Shown one piece after another: positions 1 through 7,727 of a stretch of DNA of 13,438 nt (position 1 is its first letter; every line of letters begins with the position of its first letter). Source of the DNA: Burkholderiaceae bacterium (GTDB taxonomy: Bacteria; Pseudomonadota; Gammaproteobacteria; Burkholderiales; Burkholderiaceae_E); contig JALQWJ010000017.1 of assembly GCA_023258775.1 (NCBI GenBank), positions 1 to 13,438 of the forward strand, written 5' to 3'. The notes under the pieces are model-generated. The model saw nothing but the letters and a program-made list of their open reading frames with translations. It had not been told where the DNA came from and did not search any database. A program made the translations under genes and the position numbers.

Positions 1-255
1 AGCCGCGCACCATTTCGAATCTTCAATATTGGCAACAATGCCCCAGTGAGTTTGATCACCTATATTGAAGCCATCGAACAAGCGCTTAATCGCAAGGCTA
101 TTCAAGAGCATATGCCTTTGCAAGCTGGCGATGTGCCCGATACCTTTGCTGATGTCAGTGCCCTGGTAGATCAAGTTGGCTATAAACCTTCGACCCCGGT
201 GCAAGTTGGCGTCCAACGTTTTGTAGATTGGTATCGAAATTACTACAAGGTGTAA
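1..255 (+). CDS. UDP-glucuronate 4-epimerase-like NAD-dependent epimerase, C-terminal part
   Basis: The open frame runs in from the left edge ([29 protein letters not shown]...) and stops at TAA 253-255, giving the last 84 residues. The pattern RIFNIGN-x-x-PVSL, followed by [18 protein letters not shown] and a closing [13 protein letters not shown], is characteristic of the C-terminal substrate-binding lobe of extended short-chain dehydrogenases of the UDP-glucuronate 4-epimerase type. These interconvert UDP-glucuronate and UDP-galacturonate for capsule or lipopolysaccharide sugars. The Rossmann fold, the Tyr-x-x-x-Lys catalytic pair and the start lie outside the window, so substrate assignment rests on the tail alone. 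An internal GTG at 46 is not the start, because conserved sequence continues in frame upstream of it. The gene converges on dnaE2, with 24 nt between the stop codons. Confidence 0.8.
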   Translation, partial: SRAPFRIFNIGNNAPVSLITYIEAIEQALNRKAIQEHMPLQAGDVPDTFADVSALVDQVGYKPSTPVQVGVQRFVDWYRNYYKV

Positions 256-278
256 AGCTAGCGCTTGTGCTAAAGCTT
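255..278. terminator. Possible bidirectional hairpin between convergent genes
   Basis: Arms AAGCTAGC (255-262) and GCTA (269-272) plus GCTT (275-278) can pair as an 8-bp stem with a 2-nt AA bulge and a GCTTGT loop. It lies exactly in the gap between the epimerase stop and the dnaE2 stop, where a shared terminator would be expected. No clear T-tract follows on either strand, so it is not a canonical intrinsic terminator. Confidence 0.3.
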
Positions 279-279
279 A

Positions 280-3200
280 TCAACGAAAATCCCGGCTTGC
301 CTTAGGTTCAAAAATGCCGAGGTGCGCACTGTGGTCTTCAACGCGTGCGGCTAGTAAATGAGTGACTTGACCCCCAGTGTGTGGATCACGCTGCCAGCGA
401 CCGTAGACAGTCATGAGTTGCGCGTTGAAAATTGCCTGCCGATAACGAGTTACAAGATCTGGAAAGATGACGACTTGAATAACCCCTGTTTCATCTTCTA
501 ATGTTATAAATATCACGCCTTTGGCTGTTTCTGGCCTTTGTCGGTGGGTGACGATGCCACTTCCCCGAGCAAGAGCACCGTCTGATAATTGGCGTAATTC
601 AATTGCAGCGTTTATACGGTATTTTTGTAAGAACGGTCTAATGAGGGCCATTGGATGCTTGCCCATGGATACCCCCAGGTGCTTGATATCAGCAGCTAGA
701 TTTATGTATTCATCGGGTTCCTCTATAGCAATTGGGGGCGATTCAAGCGCTGAATCTTCAGTGATCTTCAACAATTGAGAATGCGACTCCCAGGAACTTA
801 CCTGCCATAGGCTGTGGCGGCGATGACCACCCAGTTGGCTCAACGCATTAGCTTTGGCAAGCGCTTGGAGATCGGCTTGATCAAGCCCTGTCTGGCTTAC
901 GAATGAGGCAAGCGCTCTCGGACTTTCGCGAGAGAAGAACTCTTTAGGGATTTCGAATGAGGCAAGCGCTCTTGGGTTTGCACAGCTTTGCCACCGTTCA
1001 ATAGCTTGCGCAGCAGAAACGCTCAGCCCTCGCACCATATGCAAACCAAGTCTCACCGCATCGCTGCCGTCTGCTTGCCGTTCAAGTTTTGATTCCCATT
1101 GACTGTGCAATACATCGACAGCAAGCACCTTGACCCCATGGTGACGGGCATCTTGAATCAATTGCGCTGGGGCGTAAAAACCCAGAGGTTGACTGTTGAG
1201 CATCGCAGCCAGAAAAGCTGCGGGTTCATGGCATTTAATCCAGCAACTCACATAAACCAGTAGGGCAAAACTTGCTGCGTGGCTTTCGGGGAAACCATAT
1301 TCTCCAAAGCCTTCAATTTGTCGAAAAATCTGCTGGGCGAACTCGACTTCATATCCTCGTTCTTGCATGCCTTGAATTAAGCGTTGCTCAAACAATTCAA
1401 GCTTGCCGCGTCGACGCCATGCCGCCATGGCACGTCTAAGTTGATCTGCCTCCCCAGGCGTAAAGCCTGCAGCTAATATAGCGATTTGCATCACTTGCTC
1501 TTGGAAGATCGGTACACCCAGGGTGCGTTCAAGTGCGGGTTTAATCTCTTCTTTGGGAAAGATCACTTTTTCCAGACCTTGACGCCTTCGCAAGTAGGGA
1601 TGAACCATACCGCCTTGAATCGGACCAGGTCTCACAATCGCTACTTCGATCACCAAATCATAAAAACACCGAGGTTTGAGTCTTGGGAGCATGGCCATTT
1701 GGGCTCGAGATTCAATCTGAAATACCCCAAGAGTGTCGCCTGCGCTAATCATCTCGTAGGTTTTAGGGTCCTCGGCCGGAACATCTTGCATGCGAAATGT
1801 GTACCCATCACGCGCACTGATCAGATCGAGCGCTCTCCGAATGGCACTTAACATACCAAGCGCAAGAATGTCGACTTTAAGCAATCCTAGGGCGTCTAAA
1901 TCGTCCTTGTCCCATTGAATCACTGATCGTCCAGGCATGGCTGCGTGCTCGATGGGAACCATGGCATCAAGTCGGTCGCGGGCAATCACAAAGCCACCGC
2001 TATGCTGAGACAAGTGTCGGGGAAAGCCAATTAACTGCTCGGTCAAACTGATCCACTGCTGCACTTTGAAGTGCTCGGTTTTGAGTCCCGCTTCTTCAAA
2101 GGCGACAGCCAGTGGGCGATCATGGCTTAATCCGCGGTGAGCCTTTAGGCATTGTTCGATATCGCTGCTTTCAAAACCTAAAGCCTTTCCCACTTCTCGA
2201 AGTGCTGAACGTAGTCGCCAACTGAAAACCGCTGCGGTTAAGGCAGCGCGATCGCGCCCATATTTAAGGTATAAGTATTGGATGACTTCTTCACGGCGTT
2301 GATGTTCGAAATCAATATCGATATCAGGTGGCTCACGACGCTCTCGGGAAATAAAGCGTTCAAAAAGTACCGACATCCGTGCAGGATCAATCTCTGTAAC
2401 GCCAAGTACATAGCAAACTGCTGAATTGGCTGCAGAGCCACGCCCCTGACACAAAATACCCCGTGCTCGGGCAAACTGTACAATATCTGCAACGGTTAGA
2501 AAGTAAGCTTCGTATCGTAATTCTTCAATCAATGCCAGCTCATGTTCGATTTGTTTCCGTACCGATGGAGGTACCCCCATCGGATAGCGCTGAGTCATAC
2601 CATGTTCACAGAGCATGCTGAGATAGCTATGTGGGCAATGGCCTTCGGGAACGATCTCTCTCGGATATTCATAACGCAAGCTATCAAGTGAGAAATCACA
2701 ACGGATTGCGATCTCAACGCTTGCTTGTAGCCACGCTGCGGGATAGTGTTGTGCCAGTAAATGCCTGCTTCTGAGGTGTGCCTCGGCATTGGGTAAAGCG
2801 TTAGTGCCTAGTTCGGCAACCGATATGCCCCGAGCGATCGCATGAAGTACATCAGTAAGAGCCCGACGCGATCGCCTGTGAAAACGTACATCACCACAAG
2901 CAGTGATGTTAATACCGGTATAGTGACTCCATCGTTGTAGTTGTTGGATCCAAGCTTGATCCCATCCTCGTGCATGGCATACCGCACCGATGTAAAGACG
3001 CTCGCCAAAGCAATCAACCAAATCCTTAAGGGCCAAAGGGCAAGTCGATCGCTGATCATTCGCTTCATAATGATTCAAGCCAACGGCTGGTATCCATACT
3101 GCAAGGCAACCCGGAAGGCCATCTTTCCATTGTGCCTTGGTCCATCGATAAGATCCTTTGGATGCTTGTTGTCGGGCCTGTGAAATTGCCTGGCTTAAAT

Positions 3201-3684
3201 GCGCATAGCCTTGGCGATTCATCGCTAATAAAAGCAGACGATCGGAATTGTCTAAGTTCGCAAGATTGGCTGAGTTTCGGCCTAGGTCGAGTCCTGAGCG
3301 ATGACTGAGTTTTGCCTCCCCTTTAGAGCTCGCTGCTTGATCCAGGATCGTTGCTTGATCTGGATCCATACGACATTGGCTGCCAATGATCAGGGGCATG
3401 CCTCGTTGCTTGGCTCGTACATGGGCTCTCACCACGCCTGCGAGGGAACATTCATCGCTAATGGCAATGGCGGAATAGCCTAAGACCTGTGCGCGCTCAA
3501 TCAACTCTTCAGGGTGTGATCCGCCTTGCAAAAAACTATAATTACTAAGCGCCAAAAGTTCTGCATAGGCTGGTTGATGTTTTGTCTTACTACAGTCAGA
3601 AAATTGATCCCTTGTTGCCTTGTTATGTCGTTGGCTTAAGGATTCATCAAGGCATTGCGGGCTTTGAAGTAATGGGGAAAGCAT
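280..3684 (-). CDS. dnaE2: Error-prone DNA polymerase III alpha-type subunit DnaE2 (ImuC)
   Basis: This is a C-family polymerase of 1134 aa, the catalytic partner in the ImuA-ImuB-DnaE2 translesion mutasome. Family-like sequence begins near residue 40 (YAELLALSNYSFLQGGSHPEEL, PHP domain). The polymerase palm contains PPDIDIDFEH, with predicted catalytic Asp454 and Asp456, and KVDILALG with Asp605. The hallmark ARGILCQGRGSAANSAVCYVLG precedes the palm. A C-terminal OB-fold region (GSGIVTHRQRPETAKGVIFITLEDETG) closes the protein, so it looks complete and active. The PHP entry motif lacks histidines where replicative DnaE has HxH, so metal-dependent PHP activity is unlikely. It is somewhat longer than my recollection of the family (about 1020-1090 aa), because of a roughly 39-residue N-terminal extension and an insertion near residues 107-148. 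The ATG at 3684 has only a weak ribosome site, and a later start cannot be excluded. A perfect LexA box lies 38 nt upstream. Confidence 0.95.
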   Translation of the reverse strand: MLSPLLQSPQCLDESLSQRHNKATRDQFSDCSKTKHQPAYAELLALSNYSFLQGGSHPEELIERAQVLGYSAIAISDECSLAGVVRAHVRAKQRGMPLIIGSQCRMDPDQATILDQAASSKGEAKLSHRSGLDLGRNSANLANLDNSDRLLLLAMNRQGYAHLSQAISQARQQASKGSYRWTKAQWKDGLPGCLAVWIPAVGLNHYEANDQRSTCPLALKDLVDCFGERLYIGAVCHARGWDQAWIQQLQRWSHYTGINITACGDVRFHRRSRRALTDVLHAIARGISVAELGTNALPNAEAHLRSRHLLAQHYPAAWLQASVEIAIRCDFSLDSLRYEYPREIVPEGHCPHSYLSMLCEHGMTQRYPMGVPPSVRKQIEHELALIEELRYEAYFLTVADIVQFARARGILCQGRGSAANSAVCYVLGVTEIDPARMSVLFERFISRERREPPDIDIDFEHQRREEVIQYLYLKYGRDRAALTAAVFSWRLRSALREVGKALGFESSDIEQCLKAHRGLSHDRPLAVAFEEAGLKTEHFKVQQWISLTEQLIGFPRHLSQHSGGFVIARDRLDAMVPIEHAAMPGRSVIQWDKDDLDALGLLKVDILALGMLSAIRRALDLISARDGYTFRMQDVPAEDPKTYEMISAGDTLGVFQIESRAQMAMLPRLKPRCFYDLVIEVAIVRPGPIQGGMVHPYLRRRQGLEKVIFPKEEIKPALERTLGVPIFQEQVMQIAILAAGFTPGEADQLRRAMAAWRRRGKLELFEQRLIQGMQERGYEVEFAQQIFRQIEGFGEYGFPESHAASFALLVYVSCWIKCHEPAAFLAAMLNSQPLGFYAPAQLIQDARHHGVKVLAVDVLHSQWESKLERQADGSDAVRLGLHMVRGLSVSAAQAIERWQSCANPRALASFEIPKEFFSRESPRALASFVSQTGLDQADLQALAKANALSQLGGHRRHSLWQVSSWESHSQLLKITEDSALESPPIAIEEPDEYINLAADIKHLGVSMGKHPMALIRPFLQKYRINAAIELRQLSDGALARGSGIVTHRQRPETAKGVIFITLEDETGVIQVVIFPDLVTRYRQAIFNAQLMTVYGRWQRDPHTGGQVTHLLAARVEDHSAHLGIFEPKASRDFR
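900..975. repeat. In-frame direct repeat inside dnaE2
   Basis: CGAATGAGGCAAGCGCTCT occurs identically at 900-918 and 954-972, and both copies continue with one differing base then GG. The period is 54 bp (18 codons), so the protein carries PRALASF twice using the same codons apart from one third position. The sequence between the copies is not repeated. This looks like a short duplication or slippage product near the C-terminal helix-hairpin region of the polymerase. Confidence 0.8.
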
Positions 3685-3722
3685 GCTGAGGCCTGTAAAG
3701 CTGAAATTTTTTCGGTTTAAAA

Positions 3723-3738
3723 CTGTATAAATATACAG
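3723..3738. promoter_or_regulatory. LexA box of dnaE2
   Basis: CTGTATAAATATACAG is a perfect CTGT-N8-ACAG palindrome, the SOS operator form of beta- and gammaproteobacteria. It lies 38 nt upstream of the dnaE2 ATG, close to the 36-nt spacing seen between the other box and lexA. On the dnaE2 strand a TGGACA (complement of 3750-3755) could be a -35 element placing the box over the core promoter, but the -10 is unclear. The box also lies about 28 bp upstream of the PHO-like element of ugpB. Confidence 0.9.
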
Positions 3739-3766
3739 CCAAACCAGGCTGTCCAGCCAGACGCTC

Positions 3767-3784
3767 TTGTCCAGACTTTGTCAT
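3767..3784 (+). promoter_or_regulatory. PHO-box-like element upstream of ugpB
   Basis: Two half-sites, TTGTCCA (3767-3773) and TTGTCAT (3778-3784), are direct repeats with an 11-bp period and a 4-bp gap, which is the geometry of PhoB-binding PHO boxes (CTGTCAT-N4-CTGTCAT). The second half matches 6 of 7 bases and the first only 4 of 7. A GACAAT resembling a -10 starts exactly 10 bp after the element, the spacing known for PhoB-activated promoters. The E. coli ugp operon is PhoB-controlled, which makes the reading plausible but unproven. Confidence 0.45.
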
Positions 3785-3792
3785 ACTTCGCT

Positions 3793-3821
3793 TTGACAAT
3801 ATGCGAGACAACATTTCAAGT
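3793..3821 (+). promoter_or_regulatory. Candidate core promoter of the ugp operon
   Basis: Two readings are possible. GACAAT at 3795-3800 may be the -10 of a PhoB-activated promoter without a -35. Alternatively TTGACA at 3793-3798 may be a consensus -35, but then the -10 at the right distance (around 3815-3821) is poor. TTGTCA (3778-3783) and TGACAA (3794-3799) also form a 6-bp inverted repeat with a 10-nt spacer. Only mapping the transcript start would decide between these. Confidence 0.3.
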
Positions 3822-3832
3822 CTGTCTTACTT

Positions 3833-3837
3833 AGGAG
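3833..3837 (+). promoter_or_regulatory. Shine-Dalgarno site of ugpB
   Basis: AGGAG lies 6 nt before the ATG at 3844. It fixes that start over the in-frame ATG at 3889 (Met16), which also precedes the hydrophobic part of the signal peptide. Confidence 0.8.
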
Positions 3838-3843
3838 ATTCCG

Positions 3844-5202
3844 ATGAAACTCAAATCCTTGATTGAAAAGTCCAACAGCAAAACTTCGATGCGCCGCCAG
3901 TGGGCAGGTCTGAGCCTTGCGCTAATTGGCTTTGCTTCTCTGCCCACCTCTGCTCAGGCAGTCACTGAAATTCAGTTTTGGCACTCAATGGGCGGCAAAC
4001 TCGGCGATTGGGTCAACGATATGGCTACGGGATTCAATAAGTCTCAGTCAGAATACAAGGTAGTACCTGTTTTCAAAGGTACTTATGGCGAGTCAATGAC
4101 TGCAGGCATTGCCGCTTATCGTGCTGGGAATGCTCCACATATTCTTCAGGTTTTTGAAGTGGGAACAGCAACGATGATGGCATCCAAAGGAGCAATTGTT
4201 CCGGTTGCTCAGGTGATGAAGGATGCAGGCGAGAAGTTTGATCCGAAGGCTTATGTGCCTGCGGTGGCGGGCTATTACACCAGCCGCAAGGGTGAGATGC
4301 TTTCTTTTCCTTTTAATAGTTCTACAACTGTTTTCTACTACAACAAGGATGTCTTTGAGAAAGCAGGCGTGCGCAAAATTCCTGAAACCTGGTCCGATGT
4401 TGCCTTGGCCGCAGCACTGATCAAATCATCAGGTGCTGCCAAATGCGCCTACACCTCATCCTGGGTAAGTTGGGTGCATTTGGAGAACTTCTCGGCCTGG
4501 CACAATGTGCCGATTGCAACTGCGAACAACGGCTTTGACTCGCCCGATGCGAAGCTTCTGATCAACACGCCTTTGCATCAGAAGCATATCGGCAATCTTG
4601 AACAGTGGTCCAAGCAAGGCTTGTTTACCTATGGCGGCAGGGCAGGTGCAGCCGATGCCAAGTTTCACTCCGGTGAATGTGCCATGTTTACAGGATCGTC
4701 GGCTGCTTATGCCAACGTTAAGGCCAATGCGAAGTTCAATTTCGGAATTACCAAGCTTCCCTATTACTCGGATGTGCCCGGGGCCCCACAGAACACAATT
4801 ATTGGTGGTGCGAGTCTTTGGGTGATGGCAGGCAAAAAGAAAGAAGACTATAAGGGTGTCGCTAAATTCTTTAACTATGTTGCCAGCCCCGAACTACAGG
4901 CTCAGTCACATCAGATGACTGGCTATCTGCCAATTACCTCGGCTGCTTATGACATCACGAAAAAATCAGGTTTTTATGACAAAAATCCCGGCACTGATGT
5001 TTCGGTTCAACAAATGATCGTCAAAACGACCGATAAGTCGAGAGGCTTAAGGCTGGGTAATTTTGTACAAATTCGCACGATTATCGATGAAGAACTTGAG
5101 GGTGTTTGGGCTGGTAAGCAGGATGCTAAAACTGCCTTGGGAAGGATCGAGCAGCGCGGCAATGAACAACTTGCCCGCTTTGCACGAACTGCCAAAGAAT
5201 AG
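3844..5202 (+). CDS. ugpB: sn-Glycerol-3-phosphate ABC transporter, periplasmic binding protein
   Basis: A 452-aa family-1 extracellular solute-binding protein that captures glycerol-3-phosphate (and in E. coli glycerophosphodiesters) in the periplasm and hands it to UgpAE. Residues 1-39 form a Sec-type signal: a basic n-region with R17R18, a hydrophobic stretch at about 20-34, and a likely cut after AQA (39). The mature protein opens TEIQFWHSMGGKLGDWV, as in UgpB. The Trp pair W207-x-x-W210 in SSWVSWVHLENFSAW corresponds to the ligand-stacking tryptophan region of E. coli UgpB. An Arg in the late RGLRLGNFVQIR segment is a candidate phosphate contact. Length is close to E. coli UgpB (438 aa). 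It is the first gene of ugpBAEQ, and its TAG abuts the ATG of ugpA. It is divergent from dnaE2, with a PHO-like element upstream. Confidence 0.95.
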   Translation: MKLKSLIEKSNSKTSMRRQWAGLSLALIGFASLPTSAQAVTEIQFWHSMGGKLGDWVNDMATGFNKSQSEYKVVPVFKGTYGESMTAGIAAYRAGNAPHILQVFEVGTATMMASKGAIVPVAQVMKDAGEKFDPKAYVPAVAGYYTSRKGEMLSFPFNSSTTVFYYNKDVFEKAGVRKIPETWSDVALAAALIKSSGAAKCAYTSSWVSWVHLENFSAWHNVPIATANNGFDSPDAKLLINTPLHQKHIGNLEQWSKQGLFTYGGRAGAADAKFHSGECAMFTGSSAAYANVKANAKFNFGITKLPYYSDVPGAPQNTIIGGASLWVMAGKKKEDYKGVAKFFNYVASPELQAQSHQMTGYLPITSAAYDITKKSGFYDKNPGTDVSVQQMIVKTTDKSRGLRLGNFVQIRTIIDEELEGVWAGKQDAKTALGRIEQRGNEQLARFARTAKE

Positions 5203-6102
5203 ATGGCCCTTGCAGTCGACGAGCGAAGTGCCTGGTTCAAAGGATGGGGGCTGCCTGCTTTACTGCTGGCACCCCAGCTTCTCATTGTTTTAATTTTTTT
5301 CTACTGGCCATCAGTACAAGCGATATACAGTTCTTTTTTTCTTGAAGATGCTTTTGGCCAAGGCGCAGAATTTGTTGGGCTTGAAAACTTTGAGCGATTG
5401 TTTGCTGATTCTGATTACGCCAATTCGTTTGGCATCACGGTTGTTTTCTCGCTCCTAGTCACAAGTATCGGTCTTTCGGTCAGCTTGGTGCTTGCCTGGT
5501 TCGCTGACCGTGCAATCAAGGCACGGTATGTCTTTAGGACAATGCTCATTATTCCCTACGCGGTATCGGCAGCGGTTGCTGCCGTACTGTGGAGTTTTTT
5601 ATTTGCACCGAGCGTTGGCGTTGTGGCTCACTGGTTAATCAAGCGCGGTTTAGATTGGAATTATCTGGTCAATGCTAATCATGCAATGGCCCTAATTGTG
5701 ATGACGGCCGTATGGAAGCAAATTTCTTATAACTTTATCTTTTTCCTTGCCGGATTACAGGCGATTCCCAGGAGCATGTTCGAGGCTTCCGCAATTGATG
5801 GGGCAGGGCCCTTCAAGACATTCTTTTATGTCACCTTGCCTCTGCTCTCTCCAACGGCGTTCTTTTTGTTGGTAGTCAACGTGGTTTACGCATTTTTTGA
5901 CACTTTTGGCATTATTGATGCTTCAACGGGCGGGGGGCCAGGTACTTCAACAAGTATATTGGTATATAAAGTATATAACGACGGATTCAAATCACTGGAC
6001 CTTGGCAGTTCATCAGCACAGTCGGTGATTCTGATGGCCTTGGTGGTTTTGCTTACGATTGTGCAATTTCGGTTTATAGAGCGGCGTGTCCATTATGGCT
6101 GA
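5203..6102 (+). CDS. ugpA: sn-Glycerol-3-phosphate ABC transporter, permease UgpA
   Basis: A 299-aa inner-membrane permease (E. coli UgpA 295 aa) that forms the translocation channel with UgpE. The N-terminus has a hydrophobic segment at about residues 18-38 (LPALLLAPQLLIVLIFFYW), followed by ENFERLFADSDYANSFGITVVFS and further membrane segments consistent with six helices. The cytoplasmic EAA loop, EASAIDGAGPFKTFFYVTLPLL starting at E194, is the coupling site for the ATPase and is intact. The ATG immediately follows the ugpB TAG with no gap, so translation is probably coupled to ugpB. An AT-rich patch near 5957-5980 encodes ILVYKVYNDGF and is ordinary coding sequence. The ATPase this loop should contact is not encoded in the operon. 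Confidence 0.95.
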   Translation: MALAVDERSAWFKGWGLPALLLAPQLLIVLIFFYWPSVQAIYSSFFLEDAFGQGAEFVGLENFERLFADSDYANSFGITVVFSLLVTSIGLSVSLVLAWFADRAIKARYVFRTMLIIPYAVSAAVAAVLWSFLFAPSVGVVAHWLIKRGLDWNYLVNANHAMALIVMTAVWKQISYNFIFFLAGLQAIPRSMFEASAIDGAGPFKTFFYVTLPLLSPTAFFLLVVNVVYAFFDTFGIIDASTGGGPGTSTSILVYKVYNDGFKSLDLGSSSAQSVILMALVVLLTIVQFRFIERRVHYG

Positions 6103-6129
6103 GTATTGCAGGCTTCGGGAACCGCTGCC

Positions 6130-6975
6130 ATGATCGGTGAGCCGCGCTGGATGCCCTGGCTGACCTACGGGGTACTGATCCTGGGCGTAATCCTGATTGG
6201 TTTTCCAGTGTGGGTTGCGATAGCCGCTTCCACCCAGTCAATTGAGCAGGTACGCGATGTACCGATGTCGATGGCGCTTGGCGCTGAGTTTTTTAATAAC
6301 CTCCATACCGTGCTTGATTCTGGCGCTGGAAACAGCGCCGCCCCGGTTGGACGTATGGTTTTCAACACCTTAGTGGTTGCCTTGGTCATTGCAGTTGGCA
6401 AGATCCTGATTTCCTTGCTGTCTGCCTACGCCTTTGTGTTTTTCCGATTTCCTGGTCGCACCCTGGCATTTTGGCTGATTTTTGTTACCTTGATGTTGCC
6501 GGTTGAAGTGAGAATCATGCCCACCTATGAGGTGATGGCGAGTCTGCATTTGATCAACACTTACACAGGACTAACGCTACCCTTAATTGCCTCTGCAACG
6601 GCTACCTTTTTGTTTCGGCAGTTCTTTATGACGATCCCGCCTTCACTGGTTGATGCTGCAAGAATTGACGGTGCATCGCCGATGCGTTTTTTCTTTGAGG
6701 TATTGCTTCCATTATCGCGAACCAATATTGCAGCACTATTTGTGATTACCTTTACCTATGGTTGGAATCAGTACTTGTGGCCATTGTTAACGACTACGGA
6801 CGAGTCGATGTACACCGTCGTTGTTGGCATTAAGCGGATGTTGGCAGGTAACGATGCGGTGACCGAGTGGCATTTGGTCATGGTAACCGCACTGTTGGCG
6901 ATGCTACCGCCGGTGCTTGTGGTTGTTGGTATGCAGCGTTGGTTTGTTAAGGGTTTGGTGGATTCGGATAAATAA
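6130..6975 (+). CDS. ugpE: sn-Glycerol-3-phosphate ABC transporter, permease UgpE
   Basis: The second channel subunit. I place the start at ATG 6130 rather than the in-frame TTG at 6106. From 6130 the protein begins MIGEPRW, resembling the MIENRPW of E. coli UgpE, and is 281 aa, the length I recall for the E. coli protein. A GGGA (6117-6120) sits 9 nt upstream. Long stretches match the family closely: FWLIFVTLMLPVEVRIMPTYEV, GLTLPLIASATATFLFRQFFMT, and the EAA loop DAARIDGASPMRFFFEVLLPLS (D175-G181 core). The C-terminus FVKGLVDSDK is also UgpE-like. Five or six membrane helices are visible. The gap after ugpA is 27 nt. ugpQ follows after 3 nt, where ugpC lies in E. coli. Confidence 0.93.
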   Translation: MIGEPRWMPWLTYGVLILGVILIGFPVWVAIAASTQSIEQVRDVPMSMALGAEFFNNLHTVLDSGAGNSAAPVGRMVFNTLVVALVIAVGKILISLLSAYAFVFFRFPGRTLAFWLIFVTLMLPVEVRIMPTYEVMASLHLINTYTGLTLPLIASATATFLFRQFFMTIPPSLVDAARIDGASPMRFFFEVLLPLSRTNIAALFVITFTYGWNQYLWPLLTTTDESMYTVVVGIKRMLAGNDAVTEWHLVMVTALLAMLPPVLVVVGMQRWFVKGLVDSDK

Positions 6976-6978
6976 ATC

Positions 6979-7713
6979 ATGTTGATCGATTGGCCTTACC
7001 CCAGGATTATTGCCCATCGCGGCGCCGGCAAACTTGCACCTGAGAATACACTTGCTGCAATGAAACTCGGTCATCAGCTTGGGCAGCAAATGGTCGAATT
7101 TGATGTGAAGTTATCGGCTGATGATCTGCCGGTTTTAATGCACGATGCGAGCCTTGATCGAACCACGAACGGTTCTGGTCCGCTACGGCAGCTTACCTGG
7201 GAACAGTTGCGAGGTTTAGACGCAGGGCGATGGCATGCTGAGCGTTTTGCAGGCGAGCCAATACCTCGGCTTGATGAAACACTGCATTATTTGCAATCAC
7301 AAGGCATGCTTGCGAATGTCGAGATTAAGCCATCGCCAGGACTTGAAACTCATAGCGGTGGATTGATTGCACGTGCCTGCGAAAGCTTATGGGTCAATCA
7401 AAACGTTGATTTGCTGCTTTCATCGTTTTCAGAGCCTGCTTTACATGCAGCAAAGATTGCTGCGCCGCAGTTGCCAAGGGCATTGTTGATGGATCGTTTG
7501 TTTCCGGATTGGTTGGCGCGATGTCGCCGTTTGGATTGCATTGCCGTTGACTGGAATGAGCGTGTAGTCAATCCAGCACTTGTTCGCGATGCGCATGATT
7601 GCGGGCTGAGGGTTCTGGTTTATACCGTTAATGATGTTAATCGGGCTCAGCAATTGATCGCTTGGGGAGTCGACTCGGTGATTACCGACGCTGTTGACAG
7701 GCTCAAGCCATGA
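6979..7713 (+). CDS. ugpQ: Glycerophosphodiester phosphodiesterase
   Basis: A 244-aa cytosolic GDPD-family enzyme (E. coli UgpQ 247 aa) that hydrolyses glycerophosphodiesters to glycerol-3-phosphate and an alcohol. The sequence shows PYPRIIAHRGAGKLAPENT with H13, the metal-binding pair E40 and D42 in VEFDVKLS, and H55 in LMHDASLDRTTNG. ANVEIKPSPG supplies a further conserved Glu, and the barrel ends with VLVYTVNDVNRAQQLIAWGVDSVITD. There is no signal peptide, in line with a cytosolic enzyme acting on imported diesters. The ATG is 3 nt after the ugpE stop, so it belongs to the operon. It converges on glpK with a 14-nt gap in which I see no convincing terminator. Confidence 0.95.
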   Translation: MLIDWPYPRIIAHRGAGKLAPENTLAAMKLGHQLGQQMVEFDVKLSADDLPVLMHDASLDRTTNGSGPLRQLTWEQLRGLDAGRWHAERFAGEPIPRLDETLHYLQSQGMLANVEIKPSPGLETHSGGLIARACESLWVNQNVDLLLSSFSEPALHAAKIAAPQLPRALLMDRLFPDWLARCRRLDCIAVDWNERVVNPALVRDAHDCGLRVLVYTVNDVNRAQQLIAWGVDSVITDAVDRLKP

Positions 7714-7727
7714 GTTCGTGTTGATGT

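Noticed and set aside
1486..1851. 121-aa plus-strand open frame inside dnaE2
   Set aside because: Antisense to the conserved polymerase core; no motif of its own.
3889..3912. Tat-type signal in UgpB because of R17R18 before the hydrophobic segment
   Set aside because: The pattern MRRQWAGL lacks the usual S/T-R-R-x-F-L-K residues, and UgpB proteins use the Sec route.
5954..5982. TATA-rich stretch in ugpA as an internal promoter
   Set aside because: It encodes conserved permease sequence (ILVYKVYNDGF), and no -35 at a suitable distance was convincing.
6106..6129. TTG at 6106 as the start of ugpE
   Set aside because: ATG 6130 gives the family's usual N-terminus and length and has a better-placed purine stretch.
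7714..7727. Terminator between ugpQ and glpK
   Set aside because: Only an imperfect, interrupted GCCAT/TTGGC pairing that extends into both genes was found, with no T-run.
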